The translations under genes were made by a program, and so were the position numbers. The notes beneath the pieces were generated by a model. The model did no database searches. It saw only the letters and a list, made by a program, of their open reading frames with translations, and was not told where the DNA came from. A DNA stretch of 64,000 bases from DASRIA01 sp963724065 (GTDB lineage Bacteria; Actinomycetota; Thermoleophilia; Solirubrobacterales; JBBDJG01), in NCBI GenBank assembly GCA_963724065.1, contig CAVRTB010000004.1:1-64000 (forward strand), read 5' to 3'. This document shows positions 57,918 through 64,000 of this stretch, in pieces (position 1 is the stretch's first letter; each line of letters begins with the position of its first letter).

Positions 57918-59191
57918 GGCCGAGGCTCCCGCCGCTTGGCGCGTGCGCCCGCGCGCATCTCCTGGACGAAGTCGAGGACCCTGCCCGCGACCTCCTCCTT
58001 GGAGCTGCGCGGGACGTGCAGCTCGCCGGCGCCGGCGAGGATCACGACCTCGTTCTGGTCGGAGTCGAAGCCGATGTCGGGGCGCGAGATGTCGTTCACG
58101 ACGATCGCGTCGAGCCCCTTGCGCGAGAGCTTGTCGCGAGCGCGTGCGAGCGCCTCGTGGCCGTGCTCGGCCGCGAACCCGACGATCAGCTGGCCCTCGC
58201 GCCGCATGCTCGTCGCCTCCGCGAGCACGTCGGAGGTCGCGACGAGGTCCACGGACAAGCCCTCGCGGCCCTCCTTGGAGATCTTGTCGTCGATCGGCCG
58301 CTCCGGCCGGAAGTCCGCGACCGCTGCAGCCATCAGGAGGAGGTCGGCCTGCTCGAACCGGGCGACGGTCGCATCGCGCAACTCCGCGGCAGTGCCGACC
58401 GGCACATATGAGACACCGGGGGTGCGGTCGAGCGACGTGTTCGCGGCGATCACCGTGACGGCCGCGCCGCGGCGCGCAGCCTCGGCCGCGAGCGCGAATC
58501 CCATCCGGCCGCTCGAACGGTTGCCCACGTACCGCACGGAATCGAGCGGCTCCCTGGTCCCGCCCGCGGTCACCAGCACCCGCATCCCGTCGAGCGGCCG
58601 CGGAGCACCGCCGGCGACCATCTCGATCGCCTCGAGGATCGCGCCGGGCTCTGCGAGCCGGCCGATGCCCCACTCGCCGCGAGATGCGAGCTGGCCGGTG
58701 CCGGGCTCCACGACGTGGACACCCCGCGCGCGCAGCGTCTCGAGGTTCGCCTGGGTGGCGGCGTGCTCGTACATCCGGTTGTTCATCGCCGGGGCGACGA
58801 GCACCGGCGCCGCACACGCCAGGTAGGCGGCGGTGAGAAGGTTGTCGGCCTGTCCGGTCGCGAGCTTCGCGATCGTGTTCGCGGTCGCCGGGGCGATGCA
58901 GAAGGCGTCGCAGCGCGCGGCGATCTCCAGGTGGCTGATCGGGTCGTGGTCGGGCGCGCCCTCACCGACGGCGTCCCCGGGGTACGTCCCGCGCGCAGGA
59001 TCGCGCTCGAACTCATCGACCAGCACGGGCGCGCCGGTGATGCCCTCGAAGGTCGCGTGGCCCACGAAGCGCAGCGAGTCCGGCGTCTGGACGACTCGCA
59101 CCGCATGACCTGCCTTCACGGCGAGGCGCGCGAGCTCGACCGCCTTGTAGGCGGAGATGCCGCCACTCGTGCCCAGCAGGATCCTTGCCAT
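57914..59191 (-). CDS. coaBC: Bifunctional phosphopantothenoylcysteine decarboxylase/synthetase (425 aa)
   Basis: Two consecutive coenzyme A steps. The CoaC flavoprotein half has GTSGGISAYKAVELAR, the catalytic His in ISHLEIA and VAPAMNNRMYEH. The CoaB half has VLVTAGGTREPLDSVRYVGN, RSSGRMGFALA, AAAVADFRP and the lysines of KISKEG. It lies after rpoZ, as in many actinobacteria. Confidence 0.95.
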   Translation of the reverse strand: MARILLGTSGGISAYKAVELARLAVKAGHAVRVVQTPDSLRFVGHATFEGITGAPVLVDEFERDPARGTYPGDAVGEGAPDHDPISHLEIAARCDAFCIAPATANTIAKLATGQADNLLTAAYLACAAPVLVAPAMNNRMYEHAATQANLETLRARGVHVVEPGTGQLASRGEWGIGRLAEPGAILEAIEMVAGGAPRPLDGMRVLVTAGGTREPLDSVRYVGNRSSGRMGFALAAEAARRGAAVTVIAANTSLDRTPGVSYVPVGTAAELRDATVARFEQADLLLMAAAVADFRPERPIDDKISKEGREGLSVDLVATSDVLAEATSMRREGQLIVGFAAEHGHEALARARDKLSRKGLDAIVVNDISRPDIGFDSDQNEVVILAGAGELHVPRSSKEEVAGRVLDFVQEMRAGARAKRREPRP

Positions 59192-59248
59192 TCGCTACCC
59201 GTGTCCTCGTGCGGGCCGGTCGCCGGCCCGGTGGTCACCTAGGTACAG

Positions 59249-59479
59249 CTAGACACGGTAGCGCGAGTTGATCTTGCCCTGCGCGACCTCTTCGAGCGCG
59301 ATCGTGAGGTAGTTCTTGGAGGGCGTGTCCACCATCGGCGGCGGAAACTCCTCGAAGACTCCCTCTCCAAGCGTGTGGTAGTAGTTGTTGATCTGCCGCG
59401 CGCGCTTGGAAGCAACGATCACAGCGGCATAGTGGGAGTCGACGTGCTCGAGAAGCGTGTCGATGCGCGGATAGAGCAA
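59249..59479 (-). CDS. rpoZ: RNA polymerase omega subunit (76 aa)
   Basis: Assists assembly of the core enzyme. YAAVIVASKRARQINNYYHTLGEG and the ending ALEEVAQGKINSRY are characteristic of the family. The TTG start is fixed by a perfect AGGAGG five bases upstream. It stands between gmk and coaBC. Confidence 0.93.
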   Translation of the reverse strand: MLYPRIDTLLEHVDSHYAAVIVASKRARQINNYYHTLGEGVFEEFPPPMVDTPSKNYLTIALEEVAQGKINSRYRV

Positions 59480-59536
59480 AAGTCCTCCTAGGGATCGGCC
59501 GGGAACCCGATTCTACCTGAGCCCCGGCGCGGCTCC

Positions 59537-60136
59537 TCAGGAATCGCCGGTCATGCGGGCTTTCACGAAGTCGATCAGCTCGCGCGAGGCCTGCTCGACG
59601 TCGCCGTTCACGATCACGTGGCCGAACTCGCCGCGGGCCTGCAACTCGCGCTCGGCGACCTCGAGCCGGTTCGAGATCTGCTCGGGGCTGTCGGTGCCCC
59701 GGCCCTCCAGCCGCCGGCGCAGGTCGGCGGGCGAGGGCGGCGCGATGAACACCCTGACCGCGTCCGGCATCGTGTCGCGGATCTGGCGAGCGCCCTGGAG
59801 CTCGATCTCCAGCACCACGCTGTCGCCGCGGTCGAGACGGGGGTCCACCTCGGAGCGCAGCGTGCCGTAGCTGTGGGAGGCATAGCCGGCATGCTCGATG
59901 AAGTCCCGGGCCTCGACCCGGCGCGCGAACTCCTCCTCGTCCATGAAGTGGTAATGCTCGCCGTCGCGCTCGGAGCCGCGCGGGTGGCGCGTCGTGGCCG
60001 AGATCGAGAGCTCGAGGCCCGGCAGCTCCTCGAGCAGGCGCCCGATCAAGGTGCCCTTGCCGACCCCCGAGGGGCCGGTGATGACGAACAAGCGCCCTCG
60101 GCGACTACCGCCGGATGAGGTGCCCGATGAGCTCAC
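59537..60136 (-). CDS. gmk: Guanylate kinase (199 aa)
   Basis: Phosphorylates GMP to GDP. P-loop ITGPSGVGKGTL, SISATTRHPRGSERDGEHYHF and FIEHAGYASHSYGT are intact. The GTG start was chosen because it gives MSSSGTSSGGSRRGRLFV and overlaps the mihF gene by about 30 bases. A TTG at 60091 that trims the poorly conserved N-terminus is the alternative. Confidence 0.93.
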   Translation of the reverse strand: MSSSGTSSGGSRRGRLFVITGPSGVGKGTLIGRLLEELPGLELSISATTRHPRGSERDGEHYHFMDEEEFARRVEARDFIEHAGYASHSYGTLRSEVDPRLDRGDSVVLEIELQGARQIRDTMPDAVRVFIAPPSPADLRRRLEGRGTDSPEQISNRLEVAERELQARGEFGHVIVNGDVEQASRELIDFVKARMTGDS

Positions 60137-60440
60137 GGCGCTGGCGCTCCGAAAGTCCGCCGATCGTCTTGCTCGGCGAGATCCGGCACTGAGCCAGGAT
60201 CTTGTTGACCTTGACCTGACCGTACTTCGGCACAGCCAGCAGCATGTCGGAGACCTTTGCGGTGAGGATGTAATCCGGAGGGTCGCGCAGCAGGACCGCG
60301 ATGTTCGCGTCGCCATCCTTCAGCTTGCGCTTGAGCCTTGCGCGCTCGGTCCTGATCCGGTTCGCCGCATTGAGTGCCTCCATCCTCTGGCCGAGCGAGC
60401 GCTCGGGGGCTGTGGAGGCAGACTTCGTGGCGGCGGGCAT
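60105..60440 (-). CDS. mihF: Actinobacterial integration host factor (mIHF, 111 aa)
   Basis: DNA-bending nucleoid protein of actinobacteria. The core LNAANRIRTERARLKRKLKDG, VLLRDPPDYILTAKVSDMLL, VPKYGQVKVNKILAQCRISP and GGLSERQRRELIGHL match the family. It has a short variable N-terminal extension. It has the best promoter in the window (TTGCAC-16-TATAAT) placed so that the message is leaderless or has 1-2 nt before the ATG. Followed by overlapping gmk, the usual actinobacterial order. Confidence 0.93.
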   Translation of the reverse strand: MPAATKSASTAPERSLGQRMEALNAANRIRTERARLKRKLKDGDANIAVLLRDPPDYILTAKVSDMLLAVPKYGQVKVNKILAQCRISPSKTIGGLSERQRRELIGHLIRR

Positions 60441-60448
60441 GGGCGGCG

Positions 60449-60476
60449 ATTATACGCACGGCCTCGCGGCGTGCAA
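60449..60476 (-). promoter_or_regulatory. Strong promoter of mihF, leaderless
   Basis: Minus-strand TTGCAC (60471-60476), 16-nt spacer, consensus TATAAT (60449-60454), then 8 nt to the ATG. The expected transcription start falls 0-2 nt before the start codon and no Shine-Dalgarno exists. Confidence 0.75.
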
Positions 60477-60584
60477 CCGCCGACCCCGAAAAATTCTGTC
60501 GCAAAGAAATGCAACCTTGCACAGCGCTGTGACGGGTCCGCAGACGCGCCGCAAATCTGGTAGCGAAAGCGAGGCGACCACGCG

Positions 60585-61577
60585 TCACGCAACGCGCAGA
60601 CGATCGCGCGCAGCGCTCGTGACATCAGCGCAGCGCGCGCCACGCGCTTGCAACTCGCGATCTAGCTCGTCGTGTACGCGCGCGCCCGCAAGCGGGTCGC
60701 GAAAGCTCTCCGTCCCGACCGCGACACATGCTGCGCCCGCATCGATGAAGTCGAGCGCGTCGCGACCGGACCCGATGCCTCCCATGCCGACGATCGGAAT
60801 GCGCGTACGCGATGCAACCTGCATCGTGAGGGCAAGCGCGACGGGGCGCACGGCCGGCCCGGACAGTCCGCCCTGGCGCGCTCCGAGCCAAGGCGCGCCC
60901 GTGCGTGGTTCGATTGCGGTCGCGCGCAGCGTGTTGATCAGCGAGAGCGCGTCGGCGCCGCCCTCCTGCGCCGCGAGCGCGACAGGCACGACGTCCGAGA
61001 CGTTGGGGGTGAGCTTCACGATCAGCGGCTTGTCCGTGAGCGGGCGCACCCGCGCCATCAGCGCCGACATCTCGTCGCGCTCCGTGCCGATCACGCAGCC
61101 CGACTTGACGTTCGGGCAGGAGACGTTCAGCTCCAGCGCCGCGACCTCCGGCCGGGGCCCGGCCCCTTCGACAAGGGCCGCGAACTCGTCGAGCGAGAAG
61201 CCCGCGACGCTCACCACGAGGGGGACCGGGAGGACCGAGAGCTCCGGCAGATCCCGCTCCAGAAAGCCATCGAGGCCCTTGTTCGGGAGGCCGATCGAAT
61301 TGATCAGGCCGGCCGGAGTCTCCCATAGGCGCGGCGGAGGATTGCCCCCCCGCGGTGCGAGCGTGATCGTCTTCGAGACGAAGGCGGAGAAGGGGAAGCG
61401 CGCGAGCAGCGTGTCCCCGAAGGTTCGCAGCGCGGCGATCGCGTCCCAGGTCCCGGAAGCGTTCATGACCGGGTGTGAGAGGCGCAGCGCGGCGAGGTCG
61501 ACGGTTTGTTGCTCGTCACGTGGCGGCGCGGGCGCAGACGTCGTAGCCGGCGCGACGGGTCCGGCGCCCCGTGTCAC
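60585..61577 (-). CDS. pyrD: Dihydroorotate dehydrogenase, class 1B catalytic subunit (330 aa)
   Basis: FMN enzyme oxidising dihydroorotate in pyrimidine synthesis. Class 1 signs are NASGTWD, SKTITLAPRGGNPPPR, GLPNKGLDGFL and the catalytic cysteine in ELNVSCPNVKSG. Pairing with pyrK makes it NAD-dependent class 1B. The C-terminus is an arginine/alanine-rich extension after the barrel. GTG start overlapping pyrK stop. Confidence 0.93.
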   Translation of the reverse strand: MTRGAGPVAPATTSAPAPPRDEQQTVDLAALRLSHPVMNASGTWDAIAALRTFGDTLLARFPFSAFVSKTITLAPRGGNPPPRLWETPAGLINSIGLPNKGLDGFLERDLPELSVLPVPLVVSVAGFSLDEFAALVEGAGPRPEVAALELNVSCPNVKSGCVIGTERDEMSALMARVRPLTDKPLIVKLTPNVSDVVPVALAAQEGGADALSLINTLRATAIEPRTGAPWLGARQGGLSGPAVRPVALALTMQVASRTRIPIVGMGGIGSGRDALDFIDAGAACVAVGTESFRDPLAGARVHDELDRELQARGARCADVTSAARDRLRVA

Positions 61578-62407
61578 TCCCAGCCCTCCACGAGATCCGC
61601 AACCGACACGACCGGCCCGTCGACGCACAGGCGCCTGTATCCGTGTGTCGTGCGCACGACACAGCCGAAGCACGCGCCGAAGCCGCACGCCATGCCGGCC
61701 TCCATCGCAAGCTGGCCCGGAACCGAATGCTCCGCGCAGAAACTGCGCACCGCCTCGAGCATCGGCGGGGGCCCGCACGCGTAAACGGTGTCGGACTCGC
61801 GCAACTCGCTTTGCAGCAACTCGGTGACAAGGCCGTGGTGGCCGCGCGAGCCGTCGTCGGTCGCAACGGAGACGTCGCCTGCAAACAGATCGCACGCGGA
61901 CGCGTACCGCACGTCGCGGAAGCCGAGCACGGTGGCCGAAGCGACGCCGCGCGCGTGCAGCGCGTCCTGCCAGACCACGAGCGGCGCGACCCCGATCCCT
62001 CCCCCGACGAGCAGCGCGCGCTGATCCCGCGGAGGTTCGGTGAAGCCGATCCCGAGCGGACCGACAACCCACATCTCCTCGCCGGGGGCGGCGCCGGCGA
62101 GGCGCTCGGTCCCCGGGCCGATCGCCTCCAGCAGGAACGCGAGCCGGCGGCCGCGCACACGGCAGACCGAGAAAGCGCGTCCCAGATGTGGACGCCCGCA
62201 CGCATCGCCCCAGCGCGCGGCGGTTGACAACATGTAGAACTGGCCGGGCAGCGGCGCCGGGCCGGCGTCGTCCTCCAGGGTGACCATCGAGTATGGGCCG
62301 ATGCGCTCGTTCGCCGTCACGCGACAGGCCCGCCGCCCGAACGGCGCGAGCACGCGCGGGCCCTGCTCGGGCGCGGCGAGACCCGGCTCGACCTCCGTCG
62401 CGCTCAC
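61574..62407 (-). CDS. pyrK: Dihydroorotate dehydrogenase electron transfer subunit (277 aa)
   Basis: FAD/2Fe-2S partner that passes electrons from PyrD to NAD. The FAD-binding barrel has GRAFSVCRVRG, the NAD domain LLVGGGIGVAPLVVW, and four C-terminal cluster cysteines lie in ACGFGACFGCVVRT and RRLCVDGP. GTG start overlapping the carB stop (GTGA). An open frame much further upstream is the antisense of nothing and simply reads carB in another frame. Confidence 0.93.
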   Translation of the reverse strand: MSATEVEPGLAAPEQGPRVLAPFGRRACRVTANERIGPYSMVTLEDDAGPAPLPGQFYMLSTAARWGDACGRPHLGRAFSVCRVRGRRLAFLLEAIGPGTERLAGAAPGEEMWVVGPLGIGFTEPPRDQRALLVGGGIGVAPLVVWQDALHARGVASATVLGFRDVRYASACDLFAGDVSVATDDGSRGHHGLVTELLQSELRESDTVYACGPPPMLEAVRSFCAEHSVPGQLAMEAGMACGFGACFGCVVRTTHGYRRLCVDGPVVSVADLVEGWE

Positions 62408-64000
62408 GCGGCGCCGGACTCGACAGGGGGGGCGTCGCCGAGCGCTTCCGCCCCGGACATGCCGTGCAGCTCCTGGAGCGAGCGGACCGCCGGCCCGCCG
62501 GCCTGCGTGGCGCCGATCGCGCGGGCGGCCGCTGAGGCGCCTGTCATCGTCGTGATACACGGGATGCCGCGCTCGATCGCTGCGCGGCGGATCTCCCAGC
62601 CGTCGGTGCGCGCCCCACGACCGGCGGGCGTGTTGATCACGAGGTCGATCTCGCCTTCGCGGATGCAATCGGCCACGTGCGGCGAGCCCTCGCCGATCTT
62701 GTTCAGCTGCTCCACCGGTATCCCCATCGCGCGGATCGCGGCGGCCGTCCCGGCGGTCGCGAGCACGCGGAAGCCGAGATCGTGCATGCGCGACGCGAGC
62801 TGGGTGGCGCCGGACTTGTCCGTGTCGCAGACCGATATGCACACGCTCCCCTTCGAGGGCAGCCCGACCCCGGCGGCCTCCTGCGCCTTGCCGAAGGCCG
62901 TGGGGAAGTCCTCGGCGATGCCCATCACCTCTCCGGTCGACTTCATCTCCGGCCCGAGCAGTGCGTCGCTTCCCGCCAGTCGCTTGAAGGGGAGCACCGC
63001 CTCCTTGACGCTCACGTGGGTGCCGCGGCGGTCCTGGGGCAGGTCCTGCGACGCGAGCGTCTCGCCGAGTATCAGCCGGCACGCGACCTTCGCGATCGGG
63101 ACGCCGATCGCCTTGGATACGAACGGCACGGTGCGCGAGGCCCGGGGGTTCGCCTCGATCACGTACAACCGGTCGTTGTCGACGAGCCCGAACTGCACGT
63201 TCATCAGGCCCACCACGCCGAGCCCCCGCGCGATCCTGCGCGTCTGGCTGCGCACCTCCTCGAGCATCTCCTCGCCGAGGCTCAGCGGCGGCAGCACGCA
63301 GGCTGAGTCGCCCGAGTGCACGCCGGCCTCCTCGACGTGCTGCATGACCCCGGCCACGTAGACGTCCTTTCCGTCCGCGAGCGCGTCGACGTCGAGCTCG
63401 ATCGCGTTCTCCAGGAAGCGGTCGAGCAGCAGCGGGTACATGCGCGCCGCGACCGCGCCCTCGAGGCGCTCGAGGTAGCTCTCGAGGTCCTCGATGCAGT
63501 AGCAAAGCTCCATCGCGCGGCCCCCGAGCACGTACGAGGGCCGCACCAGCAGGGGGAAGCCGATGTCCCGCGCGACCGTGAGCGCCTCCTCGGGGCCGTG
63601 GGCGACGCCGTAGGGGGGCGCCTGGAGCCCGAGGTCGTCGAGCAGGCCGCCGAAGCGCCCCCTGTCCTCAGCGAGGTCGATCGCCTCAACAGGGGTCCCG
63701 AGCAAAGGCACCCCGGCCTCCTGGAGGCCGGCCGCGATCCGCAGCGGGGTCTGACCCCCGAATTGCACGATCACGCCCTCGGGCTGCTCCACCTCGACGA
63801 TCTCGAGCACGTCCTCGACCGTCAGCGGCTCGAAGTAGAGGCGGGTCGAGGTGTCGTAGTCGGTCGAGACCGTCTCCGGGTTGCAGTTGACCATCACGGC
63901 GTCGCGGCCGGTCTCGCGCACGGTCATCGCCGCGTGCACGCAGCAATAGTCGAACTCGATCCCCTGGCCGATGCGGTTCGGGCCGGACCCGAGGATCACG
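62404..64000 (-). CDS. carB: Carbamoyl-phosphate synthase large subunit, C-terminal half (runs off the window)
   Basis: Makes carbamoyl phosphate for pyrimidines and arginine. The 5' half is beyond the right edge. The visible part begins inside the second synthetase unit (ILGSGPNRIGQGIEFDY; NCNPETVSTDYDTSTRLYFE), continues through its ATP-grasp (VRPSYVLGGRAMEL) and ends with the MGS-like allosteric domain (CISVCDTDKSGATQLASRM; INTPAGRGARTDGWEIRRAAI). It heads the visible pyr operon carB-pyrK-pyrD. Confidence 0.95.
   Translation of the reverse strand, partial: VILGSGPNRIGQGIEFDYCCVHAAMTVRETGRDAVMVNCNPETVSTDYDTSTRLYFEPLTVEDVLEIVEVEQPEGVIVQFGGQTPLRIAAGLQEAGVPLLGTPVEAIDLAEDRGRFGGLLDDLGLQAPPYGVAHGPEEALTVARDIGFPLLVRPSYVLGGRAMELCYCIEDLESYLERLEGAVAARMYPLLLDRFLENAIELDVDALADGKDVYVAGVMQHVEEAGVHSGDSACVLPPLSLGEEMLEEVRSQTRRIARGLGVVGLMNVQFGLVDNDRLYVIEANPRASRTVPFVSKAIGVPIAKVACRLILGETLASQDLPQDRRGTHVSVKEAVLPFKRLAGSDALLGPEMKSTGEVMGIAEDFPTAFGKAQEAAGVGLPSKGSVCISVCDTDKSGATQLASRMHDLGFRVLATAGTAAAIRAMGIPVEQLNKIGEGSPHVADCIREGEIDLVINTPAGRGARTDGWEIRRAAIERGIPCITTMTGASAAARAIGATQAGGPAVRSLQELHGMSGAEALGDAPPVESGAA

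Noticed and set aside
1..64000. CRISPR arrays, tRNA and rRNA genes
   Set aside because: No regularly spaced direct repeats and no tRNA cloverleaf or rRNA sequence were seen in the gaps.

Overview
The window is high-GC actinobacterial chromosome. I infer class Thermoleophilia (Solirubrobacter/Conexibacter-like) from the actinobacterial integration host factor mIHF beside gmk and rpoZ, many GTG/TTG starts, RNase Y together with RNase J, an aminotransferase-type lysine/diaminopimelate (DAP) route, and large secreted proteins of a kind I associate with that group. No rRNA, tRNA, CRISPR array or transposase gene was found. This assignment is inference; no database search was possible.

From about 8.8 kb to the right end, the minus strand carries a conserved housekeeping backbone. 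Read in the direction of transcription it runs carB-pyrK-pyrD, mihF-gmk-rpoZ-coaBC-TPR-dtd, rimP-nusA-infB-DUF503-rbfA-DHH phosphoesterase-truB, ribF-rpsO-pnp-M16 peptidase-dapB, dapA-rnj, ftsK-rodZ-like-cinA-thpR, recA, an ECF sigma/anti-sigma pair, rny, miaB-miaA-dapF-dapL-hflX-dut. Many junctions are 4-base ATGA/GTGA overlaps, so these are translationally coupled operons. Together they cover pyrimidine and CoA synthesis, transcription and ribosome assembly, tRNA modification, mRNA decay (RNase J, RNase Y, PNPase) and the whole DapA-DapB-DapL-DapF route.

Accessory genes sit between backbone blocks. Three tandem secreted S15-type hydrolases lie between thpR and recA. A TolB-type propeller protein shares their C-terminal module and lies beside two tandem amidases. 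A SPASM protein without a radical-SAM core lies between rny and miaB. An SDR/glyoxalase pair lies between ftsK and rnj. The left 8.8 kb is accessory: a broken DHA2 transporter, secreted proteins, an HD-GYP protein, an ABC exporter, a beta-helix protein and a molybdopterin/FAD oxidoreductase pair. A roughly 100-bp palindromic repeat present as two inverted copies brackets about 4 kb of this region.

The main non-coding signal is upstream of rny: a sigma70-like promoter, about 230 nt of nested perfect stems, and an intrinsic terminator, which together look like an undescribed small RNA or leader. A second leader with a T7 terminator precedes rimP. About ten starts have a TANNNT-like hexamer 6-10 nt upstream of the start codon and little or no ribosome binding site, which points to leaderless mRNAs.

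Frameshifts break the MFS gene, one secreted protein, dut, dapF, miaA, miaB and infB. Several of these genes are essential and most events are single inserted bases, so assembly or sequencing error is more likely than decay.
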